NCBI RefSeq assembly: GCF_052857255.1
Contig: NC_135497.1
Span: 190,512,290-190,576,289, forward strand
DNA from: Amblyomma americanum
Taxonomy: Eukaryota; Arthropoda; Arachnida; Ixodida; Ixodidae
DNA: 64,000 nt
Reading direction: 5' to 3'
In this document: positions 19,665 through 32,654 of the stretch, in pieces
How the letters are laid out: each line of letters starts with the position of its first letter
Position numbering within the stretch: position 1 is the first letter of the stretch
Notes under the pieces: model-generated
What the model was told of the DNA's origin: nothing
The model's database searches: none
Seen by the model: only the letters and a program-made list of their open reading frames with translations
Program-made: the position numbers and the translations under genes

Positions 19665-22600
19665 GTGCAACATTGCTTCATGATCAAAGTGTTCCGCCAC
19701 CGAAACCGTCACTTCGTGCTTTCAGTTGCTGTGCAGTTGCGCCTACGTGTGTAGTGAGGCCCCATTGCTCGTAAGTTAAGGTGTTCGGCAATTGTAGTAA
19801 CAGCAGTGCCGGAGGCCAGATCAGGTACGGAAAAGAAGGACGACTTATGCTCCTACATGCCGCTACTGTAGATCGTGCGCTGCACAGCCGTACGAACGGA
19901 CAACGCTTACCGTCCGTGTATTGTTTGCCTTCTTGGTGCTACTCTTGAACTTCGCTCCAAGTAGAGCGCTTTTCGTGGACCAGATTCGGAATACAGCATT
20001 TGCGTTACGGCTGCTGGGCTGGATGATTGCCACTTCCTCGCGGTCCATGCGAGACAGCCATTAAAAGTTACCCCGCAGGCCAGCGCTCAGAGAGAAGCTG
20101 ATTACTTACCACCAACGAGACCTCGAGCATTTGCATGTCCGCATATCGAGAGTGGAGCGTACCGCAATTTCATATGTGAGACTGACATAATTATGAACTT
20201 CGTGTAGTGTGAATGCGTTGCTGTGCGCGTTATAACAATTATATCGCGGAATCCTTCGAAACGATTGCGCGCCAGATTGTGAAGGCTGCTTGATGAATGG
20301 TACTGCTATACATGGTAGTTAACATTTGTGTGTCTATTTATTTTTGTCACCTTTGTGTGCTTAACAAACCAATAGAAAATATTTTCGGTTTCCTAAGCAC
20401 CGTTAACAGGTTGCAAACAAATGCGTACGATGTGCATGCGAGCGTTTTAGAGCGGTGTCTGCGTGCAAGTACAGAATACTACAACGACCTGCGCTGCCGC
20501 AGAAGCATTAAACCTTGCCGTTTAAGATAATAACAATAAAAAACATTCAGCAAAGCCTTCTGCGGACGCAAAGACAAGTATCAGGAAATCCATCCATTGG
20601 CTGGCTATGAAACCGGACACCGTTTTCAAGGCCACAAGAGATCAAATTAGAGTTCTCACGTGCCCCTCGAATCTTTGGCCAAACCATACTGTCTCCTTCC
20701 CACTATTTTACAACCGTATCAGCCGAAACACAGCCTGTTGGAACCGAACCATCAGACGCGGCAGCCGTCGCGACGAGGCGCGCTCGGAGCAGTCAGGAGG
20801 CGTGCAATGGCGGCGTGCTCACGTGACCAAAGATGGCAGCCCCCATGATACGGCGCTGTAAAGCGTCTATAGCTGTCTCTTTGCTACAGAATGCAGGCGG
20901 GACCACGACGATGACGACGACGCGAAAACGGGGGAACTGGGCTAATAGAACTAGCCCTGAACAAAAAAAAAAGATGAGAGTCAGAAATTAGAACCCGGAG
21001 CCCACTGTCACCTCACCATTTATAAGCGTCTCCCGAAAAGTAAGACCAATTCTACGCAAGTTACGACACCCGTTATGGAAGCCAGCAGTTACGGCATTGC
21101 CTTTAGTTTCACGTAGTACGCTTGACGACCTTCTTTCCCAATTACTGCCATCCGGCAGGAAACATACAGCGACTCTGATTAGCAGGACATCAAAATGGAA
21201 AACAACGCGACAGAAGCATGACACCGGCCGCCCTCAATACGCTTCGGTGTGTGTGAATGCCAAATGCGGCGATAAACAATGTTTTCAAGCCACGGTGGCT
21301 ACGACGGCGCTCCATCAGAACCGGAGCCACAAACAAAGACACACAGGACGTCACCCCCCCACGCGTCCGCCCCGGTCGGTGGTGCGCGCGCGGAAGTCCG
21401 GTCCCCCTCCCAAACAAGAGATCCGCGCGTCTCCGTTTCGTCCTTGCTTCGCCGCCCCAAAACGTTCTCTGCTCCGGGCGCGAAGCGAGGGGTCGTCTTG
21501 TCAGACAAGTTGCGCCATTTTTTTTTTCTTTTTCCCAGCCGCCTATTACGGGAGGGAGCGGGGCAAAGACACGTAAACACGCTGACAAAACGGGGTCGAG
21601 GCCTTTCTTTACCCGCGCGATACACGCTCCTCGTATGCAATTCTCACTTTCTTCCTCTCCCTCCCCCACACGCCGGCGAGAAAAGGAAGGACGTCAATGT
21701 AGCGTCGACGCCCGCGGAACCAGCCTACCCGCGGTGCGCACGGCTTCATAAACCATCGGTCGCGCAGAGCAGAACAATGCGCTTCTTTCTTTTCTTTTTA
21801 CAACACAGGCACCCATGGTGTACACACACGCACACATACGTTCATGTCAGCATCTTTCCAACGCAGCTGAAACGGAGAGGGGAACGGTCTTGTGGCCAAG
21901 CAATCAGAAAAAAAAAAGGGGGGGGGGGGGGGGGAAATGACAGCAGGAGGAGGACTGGCTGCACCGAGAGGCCGCCGCTCTTCCTGAAAGCGATGAATAG
22001 ACACTACTTCCTTGCGCGATCACAACACGGCTTTGTCGATCTGAAGGGCAGCGTATTGGGCGGCGGCGCCGCCCGATTTAGAGCGTAGGCGCGAAGCGCG
22101 GTTACGATCCGGCCGTGGAAGGAAACAAAGAAGTAAACAAGTCGCCCCGAAATGTTGCGGCCTTTTCTTTTGCATTTTTGCGTGCACAGTGTTTTTGCGG
22201 GGTGAAGCAGCGAGAAGTGGCAAAACCGGCTGTCGCTCACAGGCTCAAAACTTTCCGTGCACTTCTTGTCGGGCACACCACCCTCGATCAACACTCACTG
22301 TGTTTCAACTGCAGAGCAGACGTCAAATCATTAATTCAGAGAGTGCATCAATAATGACTTCGACTGGCGCTGCTTATTTATTCACATGTTCGTTTATTTA
22401 TTTATTTCCGAGTTTTTGTATGCCGCTCTCTGGTCCCAGTTCAGGCCGCTTCGGTGGTGACTCACAGCTCGCGAGTTAAGAACTATAGTTCTCGACTTCT
22501 TCGGCATTGTAGATGTGCACACCTTCAACCGGGAGCATTTCAAACCGGAACTTTGAACACTGTTCGGCTGCTGCGGGCGCCCCTGATTTACAGATCCATT

Positions 22601-24194
22601 ACGGCGTGTGAAAAAAAAAAAAAAGTGAAGTAAGGGACCACACCCGTTCTGTATACCATCCCCTCTGGAAAAATGATTCGCCAATGTTTTTCATCTCAGG
22701 GCATGCCATGAAGCAGGCCCAGAGAAGAGTAAGCCGGAATTTTTTTTTTTTTCATTCCTGCAGCCTTCACGGAGCTATGACAATTTTCCTACTTTTTTTT
22801 TTAAGGACATCGCTGAGCACAGCAAACTGAAAACGTCAACGTGCGACAACACATCCCGGAATAACTGTCATTCCTACAGCATTAAGACATTCCTGAATAA
22901 AGCAACCTTTAATCGCTTTCGAGGCATAAGAGGCCCGTAGGCACAAAGAAAAACGGTAGCTTCAGGGAGGACGCGGCGTCATCGCGTACGCACTTCTGAC
23001 GGACGGAAGAAACGACCAACGCCCGCACCTGTCTGTCTGTTGTTGCCAGGTAGAAAGAAAAGGAAAGTGCACAGGCCTGCTCACTGGCTCAAGCCGATCC
23101 ACAATCGCTACCACGTGCAGATAGTAGGAGAGTTGAAACGGGGGTTAGAAAGACAGGATAGTAAAGACGCGCTAAAGACAAGGCCGATCCCGAAGGCAGT
23201 GCAATACCGGGCCAACCGGTGGCGGGAGTGAAGCATCCTTCAAACTCTCCGCCACATTTCCAAAAATAAGTCCAATTGGACCCGTAACAGATAATCTACG
23301 GGGTCCGGACATTCGCACCTGTATCGGCCAACGAGACACGCCGGTTCACGCCGCAGCCCGGCAGCGAGCGTAGAGCAGCTGTTTCGGATTACGGCGATGC
23401 GGCGGGCGGAGCCTCTTTTTGGCGTGAACGCTAAACAGCGTTCCACTTCGGGGGCCACATACCGGCTAGACTGGAACAAACAAAGCGAGCAACTCCATCG
23501 CGGTTTCACAAAAACAGCGCAGGGGACTCGGTTGATGGGACAGCGGTTGAGCGGCCAGCTTCCCACCGGGTAGGCGCCCCTTTCGACCCGTAGAGGTGAA
23601 GGAACACTGAGCACAAACAGAACTCGGCTTGAAATCGACAGGGTGCAGCGTTGTAACAACAAAGCGACCAGTCTCACAGAAAACGGAGCTTTTATAAGCT
23701 ACAAATGACCAAAAAACGAAGCACAGGTGCCGCCATCACCCGCCAATTTCGCAACAGAACGGAGTAAAAAGAGAGTTGGCTGTCCTACAGCGCCCTCCCT
23801 TTTATAAAAGGAAGTGCGCTAGAGAGGCTTACTCTCTTCTAGAGCGTTCAACTCTACTGGTCGCGTTTCGAGCCGCCGAGTTATGCCAATTCCACGGATA
23901 GAATCCAAGATGGCGGCATCTATATATCAACGACACTGTATCCCAGTGGTTGCCATGGCAACCGAGGTGGTTACATAATGGAATAAAATAATAACAGGCG
24001 GCAACCTGGTGCCTGAGCCCCATAACTCGAAAGAAAATTATGTCCATCCGGTATATACATATATCCCTATCTGGCAGGCGTCAAAGTCGGCCCACTTAGT
24101 CCCGATATTCGTGTAGTATTTCTGGGTTGCCGCAAAATGTTCCGGATGGTGTCATACGATTCAACGCTTCGTGCAGCATGAACTTCTTACTAGT
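19665..24194. other. Repeat-poor intergenic sequence with homopolymer runs
   Basis: It contains an A-run followed by G17 at 21918-21934 and poly-A/T runs. A 269-residue plus-strand frame at 21279-22088 crosses the G-run and has no domain. No gene is supported. Confidence 0.4.
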
Positions 24195-24400
24195 TAAGAG
24201 TCTCGCTCGCGGCAGGAATTTGAACCGATGACCTATCTACCCTTAATTCCACGTTTTTACGAATCTTCATAGGAAACATTGCGTCTCAAGCGTTTGTTGC
24301 AGTGTTCGGTGTGGTGGTGTACCATTTCGCGTTTCGGCAGGGATTCGAACCGGTGACCTATGTGAGGTGTGTTAACGCTCGATATTCGATCGCTGCCTCA
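24195..24400 (-). repeat. Possible tRNA-derived repeat, two related B-box blocks
   Basis: Two blocks, CGGCAGGAATTTGAACCGAT near 24211 and CGGCAGGGATTCGAACCGGT near 24335, are each followed by GACCTAT. On the minus strand the second gives GGTTCGAATCCCTGCCG, a good B-box and T-arm match. No complete cloverleaf was established. Confidence 0.3.
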
Positions 24401-26857
24401 GCGTCGGCTCATTTTTTTTTTACTCCCATATAGGCATATTCGTGTTGTAAAGTGTAAAACGCGTGCGTCTACACAAACTCTAGGCGTGGAACCCAGAGAC
24501 TACACAACACGACGTTTGTTTGTTGTTGTTTTTTTTTTCTTTCAAAACGGTGGCAACCTGTTGTTTTCGGTAAGCGCACCATACACGAGTTTAAAAACCG
24601 ACTGACGAGAAGGTTTTTTAAATGCAATTTTCTAGCCGATAAACAAGTATTTTGCTGCCAGACAAACGTCAACATAGCCCGGAATAGCCAGAAAATAAAT
24701 TTTTACTGGGAATAGCAATTGCATCGAGTCGGCTTCAGTACCCCTTTCAAATATTGAGCGCGACAGCGTTGGCCGCACCACGCTCCGCATCTTGGTAAAC
24801 GTGGCGGCAGCCATTACGATGGCGAAGTACAACTCCGGCAAAAACGATCTTTTTTGATCACGTGATTTCTGGCCGGTAGGTACCATGATGGCCGCTATTG
24901 CCACGAAACAAACAGCTTGCCTGCTTTTTTTTCTCTCTCTCTAAGGGACACTGAGAACAAACTGAAGGCATCGATAAATTATGTTCTAATGCCCAAGACG
25001 CTATTTTCACTGGTAACGGAGCTTTTGTACGCTATAAAATGTTTTAAAAAATGAAATACCGGTCCCGCCACTACCGGCTGTTCTCGCAAGCAAACTGTGG
25101 TGCGTCAAGATAATTTTTCGCGCCCGAATCCCTGAGGCTATACATATGTATAGGCTACGCTGCCATCGACTTCATTCATGGTGGTGTGATCACGGAGCCC
25201 TTTCCCGTCTTGATGTCCAGATTTTATATCCAGTGGCAGGAAAATTCTTAAATCCAATTCTTTTCACAATAAATGCGTCCCTGCTGTAAGGGAAAGATGA
25301 ACATAACCCACTGAGTGGGGCCATTGAATCGATTTTTTACTGCGAACAAAAGTTCGATGTAGTTGTCCTCACTGTCCCGTTAAGAGCAGGGTGCTTTAGA
25401 AACACGAAAACGTTCTCTCTAAAGCGGGCTTCCAATACTCGCTAAAGCAGTGAAACGTTAATCTTGTGTTTTTTTTTATGCAAGCACTCTTGGCAACACA
25501 GTGGTGGTGTCGCATAGGGTTATCACGACCTTCTCTCGGCGCTTTAACCGCCTGTTTAGAGCTCAACAGCAGCGCTCCGAGAGACGCACTCACCCAATGT
25601 GCGTCTGTTCGCGCGATGGCCACTCGAAGCCATGCGACAGCTACACAGCCAGACGCGGGTAAGAACAGCGGCTAGTCGGGATTGCCCAGTAGGGAGCCAC
25701 TAACGACACTAACGCCAAACTTTCACTCAGTGGAAGCAGCCATTGAACAAGTGCCATTAGAGGAGCTCGACAGTACTCGCACCATGTTTTTTTTTTTGCT
25801 TAAATTTGCTTTTCCCCCTACCCTGCCTTCCTTCCTATCCTTCCCTCCCTCCTACCCACGCATCTAGTTCACTGTACACACATCCATGCGAGGCCCTGTC
25901 AATCATGAATGCGATCGGCGCTGCCGACTAACGTGACGCCCTGTTCGCAGGCGGAAACCACGGGCCTCTGCGAAACCGTAGCAGCTAGCAGCCCGGCAGC
26001 GCTCGCTTTCCCACATCCAAGCGGAGATGTTGCACCGTCTGCCACCGGACGCAGCCCGATGCGCTTCCCAGAGCACCTCCGCGAACGAGGCCGGCGGACG
26101 GCGAAGACTAAGTCGAGGGACGCGCATCCCCTCTCGGCCGGTGCTCCCGAGATAACCGAGAGCTATTCTCAAAGTCACCGCTCCGACGTGCCTGGAAAGA
26201 AGGAAGGGAGAGCAGAATCGCCTGCCGCCGATAGCGGCCTCACGTGCGCCAAGCCTCCTGCTCGGCCACGGCCCCGGGACGAGGGGGCGTTTAATAATCG
26301 CCTCTCTTGACACGCGCTTCAGTGCCATTATCTCTCCCGTGTAGTACTACTATGTTATCTGCTGCGCGCCAAGGATTGAGGCCACACGTGAACACGCTTG
26401 CGTCCAGGGGCGAACAACCACAGCTAACCATACCCGGCAGTGACCACTTTCGCGCTCCGGCTTCCATCGACACTGATGAATACCTGTGCAATCACCAAGC
26501 AAGCGCCATCTCCCTCGCCCCTTCAGCTAGCCCTTCCACGGAGATGGGAAAAAATAAAAAAACCGGGGTGGATGCAGTGCTTGCTTTACAAGTATTCTGC
26601 CATTTTACAGCGACAGCTGTTAGTGGCACATTTCCCGGTTCTGCAGCGTCGGCGTAACCCTGCTCCGCTCTGATTGGTCAGTGACGTCATTACAACGCGT
26701 GACGCACCACGCAGTTCGGTCAAGATGGCTTCACGAATGGTGCAGTGACGTGATTGGCCCAAATCACTTTGGCGCACCTGTTGGCGCAGCCGAAATTGTG
26801 TTTTGGGGTAGCAAAATGAACGTCTGATGCAGGCGTGTGCTCAATATAGGTATATAT
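24401..26857. other. Intergenic sequence, no gene recognised
   Basis: Includes T-runs and overlapping GC-rich open frames near 25903-26328 on both strands, none with a domain. Nothing else is seen. Confidence 0.4.
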
Positions 26858-26858
26858 G

Positions 26859-27440
26859 TACATCCGGCTAAATTCTTACGTGACGTCATTTTCGCATCCC
26901 TAATTTGCACCTTGTAAAGGCTTCTCTCGGCTGAACCGCTGGCATATTCATGCTGCAATTGGACGCGTGTGGCGGCATTTGGTGGTCCATTCCTTTTCTT
27001 TTTTTTTACATTATGCTTGAATGGAGTACTTGTCTGAGTGGATCAAAATTATTAGAAATCCACACCGTCTGAAACTACGACGAGCAAAAACGAGCGGCAC
27101 AAGCAGCAATGGTTCTGGTTCATCTCGCTTCCTACTCTGGGTAAACCACCTCGCCTTCTCATGCTAGACAGGTCGTTTACCCAGATTAAGCACGATTGCG
27201 ACACCAGAACCGTTGCTACGTATCCCCTTTGTTTTGGCTATTCTTAGCACAGAAGATGACGGTTACTAATAATTTTGATCCACTCAGGCATAACATGAAA
27301 GAAAATGGACCCCCAAATTCCACCACGCGCGTCAAATTACAGCATGAATAAATCAATATTGGGTTTAGCCGAGAGACGCCTTTTACAAGGTGCATTTAAG
27401 AATGCAAAAATCACGCCAGATTAGATTTGGCCGGCTGTAC
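26859..27440. mobile_element. Large fold-back element, arms about 290 bp
   Basis: The whole 580-bp segment folds on itself. Examples of pairing blocks are TGAGTGGATCAAAATTATTAG (27035-27055) with its complement near 27273-27293, ACCTTGTAAAGGCTTCTCTC with GAGAGACGCCTTTTACAAGGT, and the inner GGGTAAACCACCT with AGGTCGTTTACCC. The loop is about 18 bases near 27152-27169. Arms are imperfect (many substitutions), so this is an old insertion or an arm-divergent fold-back transposon. No coding content. Confidence 0.82.
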
Positions 27441-27445
27441 CCGAT

Positions 27446-28105
27446 GTTTCAGGGAAGGTGATCACTAATTTTAAAAAATGGCGTTTTTGAGGTAAAGCGA
27501 ACCTTTGTACGGCATAATACCAGTGTTGGCGGACGTCAAAAAGAGGCGAATCATGCTAACTATAGTAAATTGATTAACTAAATTCTAGTAGTTACCCCTT
27601 TAACTATTACCGATAGGCACCTGATTGCAATTAGAGATTTATAGCCGGCCGTCGATAAAAGCCATATCAGTTTTTAGAATTTCGAAAATGTGATCACCGT
27701 TGGCGCTGTGGCTTGACAAAAATTTGGCTATTACGACTAGTTACGTGCACTGGATGGGTTGCTTTGCCTACATGCTTTTCGAAAGCGCATGTATTTTGGC
27801 ACGATGTAGCCAGTTCGTTAAAAAGTTAACTACTTTAATTTAGTTAATCACTTTACTAGTTAAAATGATTCGCCGGTTTGTTTGTTTTTTACGTCCGCCA
27901 ACGCTGGTATTATTACTATGCCGTATAAAGCTTCTCTCTACCTAAAAAACCCTATTTTTAAAAATTAGTGACCACCTTCCCTGAAACACCAATATGACCG
28001 CGTTTTCGAAATTCTAAAAACTGATATGGGTATTAATTACGGTGGGCTACACGCCTCTTAGAAATTAGGGCGCCTAACAGTAATAGTTAAAGTTAACTAT
28101 TCAAT
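27446..28105. repeat. Nested inverted-repeat cluster (blocks A, B, C, A', B')
   Basis: Block A (27446-27597, starting GTTTCAGGGAAGGTGATCAC) recurs inverted at about 27825-27990. Block B (27597-27692, containing AAAACTGATATGG's complement) recurs inverted at 28000-28100. Order on the plus strand is A-B-C-A'-B', not the A-B-C-B'-A' of a simple hairpin. The middle part C (GCTGTGGCTTGACAAAA) and part of B recur at 47755-47920. Confidence 0.72.
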
Positions 28106-28189
28106 ATTAGTTAACCAGCCTGCTAGTTAGCACGTCTTAGCTGCATTCTGATGCACTACACCGCTGACAATGCAATGCCGAAAAAAAGC

Positions 28190-28382
28190 GTTCTAATGTC
28201 AGTGCACGTTAAAGATCCCCAGGTGGTCGAAATTATTCCGGAGCCCTCCACTACGGCACCTATTCTTCCTTTCTTCTTTCACTCCCTCCTTTATCCCTTC
28301 CCTTACGGCGCGGTTCAGGTGTCCAAAGATATATGAGACAGATACTGCGCCATTTCCTTCCCCCCCCCCAAAAAAAAAAACC
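28190..28382 (+). repeat. Ruka-like SINE, 5'-truncated, plus strand
   Basis: Starts inside the body at AATGTCAGTGCACGTTAAAG, continues through GGTGGTCGAAATTATTCCGG and ends GCCATTTCCTTCC followed by C and A runs. The tRNA-like head is missing. Confidence 0.85.
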
Positions 28383-30818
28383 AAAACCAACTCAAAAACC
28401 CTATTATAAAAAAATTGTGGAAAGTCTTAGGTGAAACACTGCACATTGTAATCGTGTAGCAGCAGGTCAGCGTTTTGACGCAAGCGGTGCACAAATCCCC
28501 CCACCACGCTGAGAGGTATGAACGCAGTCATGTCGCGTCACGACAGAGATCATGCGCAGTCTACCAGAGAATACGACAATGAATAAATAACATTACATTC
28601 ACCAACCCAAACAGCTATATTCCTAAATCCCATGTCAAAAATATACAGCACACTGGATAGCTTTTGGAGCACGCAGTACGGCTTGCTTTGAATCGCCGGC
28701 GTTCCAAGGCTCCTGGAGATTAGAGGAACGCTCACCCTAATACCCCTAAGCTAACCACTTCCAGCGGTACCGAACAAACCTCTTGGGCTGCATACTTTTG
28801 ACAAAGAATGTACTTTCGTCTCGAACAGTTTCAAAGACTCCCTCGTAATAATTCGTTTCGAGCTCGCTTCTCGGAATATCGTCCAGCGGCCATACACACC
28901 CAAAAAAAGGGGCAAAACCTCGCGCCGCCTCTCGCCCAGTCAGAGCCAGGCCGCCCCTCGTCGGCGTCAGCTGCACGCAAACTTTGGCCATTTCGCCAAA
29001 CGCGGACCTCGAGGAACTTTTCTGCCCTGTGACAATCGTCAGCCACTGCAGTGCGAGGAGTTCCCGACCACGTGGCACACCCAGTCACCCTTCAAGAGAG
29101 TCGCCGCACGAAAGCGGGTCACCGCGCAGGAAACGCACGCAAGCCGCGCCAACGTAAACCACGGTCAGACACGGGTTACGTTCACGCAGCTTGCGCATGC
29201 GCACCATAGGTTTTAAATAATTTTCTGGTGTAATGGGGTGCGAACGTGTGCAACGCTTTCGACGGCGGCTCGTGCAGCCTTATCGGTGCTTCCGGGCGGA
29301 TGGCGCACCGATAAGGCTGCTGCTTTCACTGCGCACGCCAACAATCGCAGAAGGAACACCAGCCGCTACGAAACCGACGCTGAGTGTGACAGTTTAGCTC
29401 ACCACGCGCCAGTTGCGACACGCCACGTTCTGTAAACACTGACACTCGCAAGGCCCACTCAAGTGGAGAGGCAGCGGCAGTCCCATCGTGGTAGGCCAAA
29501 CATATTATTGCTCCGGTCTATTTGTGGGTCCCGAATTCAGTGAGCGGCCGAACCACACAACACGTTTGGACCGATGGTGCTGCGAGGCGTTGCTATTCCA
29601 GTATTTAAGATGAACTAGGGGAATGCATGGCTCGTCCAAATAAACTTCGAACAATCGGTAATGATGTGACTGCATGCGCACTTGAAATAATAAAAGACTT
29701 CTTTCTGAAGTGAATACAGGTATAGGGAGATGTATACCCTTCATCCCTACAAATGGTTTTAGCAAGAGGGACAGGTCACTAGACATCCAACCGGTCCCAG
29801 CACTACGTCCGGTGAGGACTCTATCGGTTCAAGACATTATAGGAGGGATTTATACCACATTTCGTGTACTTGCGTAAATGGAGCTTAGAGCAGTCAGATA
29901 ACGGAGGCATCGGTAAATCCTCAGCAAGGGGAGACAAAACAGGTTCACCGGCAACTTAAAAGTGGACAGGAAATGCCGTCACACATGACGTCAATGGCGG
30001 TTCTTTTCCCTCCCCCTTCTCTCAAGTGCTGCGCTTTGTGGAGAGGGAACGGCCGATTGGAACGTCCGCCGTAGTGTGAAGTACAGCCGCGCGTGCCCCT
30101 CAGCGGAGCCCCTCATCGCACGTGCCTCCACCATTGGCCGATAACTGCACGGAGCGATAACAGGCGAAACGAGGGTTCCTCGAGCGACGCTCTTCCTGGA
30201 GTCGCACCCGCAGCCATTTCCTTTGCCGAGAGGAAACCCTGTGCGCTGGACGTTCGGCGCGAACCAGCGTCTAGCCTCCCTCTCGCCACGCACACAGGCA
30301 CCAAACGCCCTCCCCTCTGGGTGCCTTTCTCTGTGCCTCCTCCTGGCGCCCCACCCAGAGTGAGGTATATAGTTACAGCGCGCTGGCTTCGCAGCCTCCA
30401 CCATCAACGAAAAGGTCGACACAGAAGCAACTGCCCAAAGCATAGCAGCTTGGTCACAGCTGCTCAGCAGTCTCAATTAACCTTAGGAAAGCCGCAGAAC
30501 TGTTAACAAAACCCTGAGAAACAGAAGCGGGGCAGCGCGCACGCAAAGGAAGCCTGACAGACGTTTCTTTCTAAGCAACCAACCCTTCGTGAAACAGCAA
30601 AAATTACAGGCTGCCATAAGAGCAGATTTCAAAAGGATCAAGCTCCAATTTAAACAGAAAAAAAAAAAGCCGATGTCGCGCAAGGCCTCTTGCCAGTGGC
30701 TTCACCACAGTGTCGATTCCCCAGAGCGCTAAATGCCTCACAATCCACTTCCCGCTCTCTTTTTTTCCACACTTTCCCACACCAGGTCGCAAAGATGGGG
30801 TGGATATAAAAAAAATGT

Positions 30819-30853
<35 letters not shown>

Positions 30854-31408
30854 ACGGGCCGGCCTCGAGGCGTTAATAAAGGCTTTCGCTGGCGGAAAGC
30901 GGCAATGCAGCCCCTCGCGCTGATTGACGGATGCCGCGTGAGGAGGATAGCGGCGGCAGCAGCTGTGCGCGTGAGGATCTAAGGCGAAGGGGGCGCAAGC
31001 AGCGTGCTACTTACTGCGAGAGCCCAGAGCTGAAAACAATGCAGCCACCGCTCCCCGGCCGAGCTGGCGTTTTTTTTTTTTCCCCTTGTAAATATGTCGC
31101 CACCACCGTGGTCGCCACAAAACGACATCCCCGAAGTACCTAATCAGAAAGCTGACATTAGTTTTACCGGCTGTTTTCTCCATCGACGAGATGCACAGGA
31201 GGTACGCGCGACCTTTGCCGCGCAAACGACCGTCCACGAATGTCCGCTCAGCAGGCAGAGGCGTCTACCCCTCCGTCCAGCGCAGACGGTTGCGATAGTC
31301 GAAGCAGACTTTAGAATGCCAAGCAAGAGACGTGCTGGTATGTACTTGTAATGTACTGAGGTAAAAGATGTAAGCAAGCACGTGTACTTCAAGAGATGCA
31401 GCCGAGTC
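28383..31408. other. Intergenic sequence with a small hairpin and a G33 run
   Basis: Contains the hairpin at 29274-29320 and an uninterrupted G run at 30819-30851. Open frames on both strands lack domains. Confidence 0.4.
29274..29320. repeat. Perfect 15-bp inverted repeat with 17-base loop
   Basis: GCAGCCTTATCGGTG (29274-29288) is exactly complementary to CACCGATAAGGCTGC (29306-29320). It contains a GATAAG motif on each strand. Confidence 0.85.
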
Positions 31409-31572
31409 CTGGGGCCGAATTACGGAACGATCAAATCACAAGCGGATCAATCAGCACAGCTCCTATTGGTCCACATGTCCGCCAGTCCGTGCCCACCAAT
31501 AGAAGAGGGGCTTTTTGACCGTTTTGTGACGTCTTGAGATTGTGACCTTTCCTTAATTCGGCCCCTGGTTTC
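31409..31572. mobile_element. Small MITE-like element with terminal inverted repeats
   Basis: The left end CCTGGGGCCGAATTACGGAA and the right end TTCCTTAATTCGGCCCCTGG are near-perfect inverted repeats enclosing about 160 bp. The interior also shows inverted similarity (CTATTGGTCC against ACCAATAG). No coding capacity. Confidence 0.75.
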
Positions 31573-32654
31573 AATCCTGGAGGTGATTGAAACGACAACC
31601 AAGCGAGGTAGATGAGGAGTAATCACTTCGAGTAACAACATATTGAGATTTGACAACGCGGCGCAGCTTGCAATATAAAAAAAACGTTCAAGTCTCTACG
31701 TGACGAAGCGAAGCTAAATAAAATCGGCATCCAGTGTTCATATGCTAGTTTTGATTGCGGCGACGCAGAAAAAGCGAGAAAACGCAGCTGCGGCGCAGGC
31801 ACACATGCTCCGCTTCCTCACGCTCCGGACGCCACACCGGCCGGCGCACAAGGCACGACCGCTAACCTTCCGCGAGTTAAAAGGTTTGTGCATCTCGCAC
31901 GTACAGGGCCGGTCACAGAAGAGGAAGGGAAACGTTCGCCCTGACACAGCTGCTTGACGAGGTGAGGTTGGCAAACGGCGGCTACCAGCGAGTGCCACCA
32001 GCGGTTGCCAGCGAGGAAGCGAGCAAAGAAGAGCAGGCAGAAAAGCTGCGCTCGGATCCCAAAGGGCGCAAGCTCCCTCCGTGGAGGGACAGCAGCGATG
32101 AGTGGCTCACCTCGACGACTCCCGTGTCCGCGGGGAGACCCGGCACCCGAATGAGAAGACAGCGCTGACAGAAGAGCACCGGAGAGCGCGGCGCCGAAAC
32201 GCGCAAACGCGCCGGGCGCAGAAACACCGGCCGGCACCAGCTGCGTTGGCTCGTCGCGACGGGTGAAGCGACGAGAGGCCAGAGAGACGCAGCGTGCGCG
32301 CGAGTAGGACTGCGGCGAACTGCGCGCGGCTCGCTAGACAGCGCGCGCCAAGGACGGCCGAAGAAGGCGCGCAGGGCGCATGCGCGCACGTGCGCGCTCG
32401 CCTGATGCGCCGCCGACCCCGCCTCCTGCCTCCTCGCGGCGGCGGCGCGCGTTCGATTCCGCGCGCACGACAACAGGCCGGCCGGCGTTCCCCCAGTTCC
32501 CCCTCGGGGGTCGTATAGGCAACAACAGCTGCAGCAGTCCCTCTCTCCGGCACTGAACCGCATCCTGGCGCAGCTCCGGCCGGCATGGCAGTCGCCAGAC
32601 TAAACACCACGCGTAAAATCCGGCCTCGCGCGCCAACTGGGCGACCCGACGAAA
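31573..32654. other. CpG-rich block next to the satellite array
   Basis: Very high CG-dinucleotide density from about 32150 to 32640, suggesting an unmethylated or promoter-like island. Overlapping GC-rich frames on both strands (for example 32107-32715 minus) have no recognised domain. It could be a promoter for either strand, but no core element is clear. Confidence 0.45.

Noticed and set aside
20297..20530. Possible C-terminal transposase piece to the right of the THAP remnant
   Set aside because: A vague resemblance of PIENIFGFLST to P-type transposase ends was not enough without a search.
21279..22088. 269-residue plus-strand open frame
   Set aside because: Low-complexity peptide translated through a poly-T and a G17 run, no domain, splice or promoter support.
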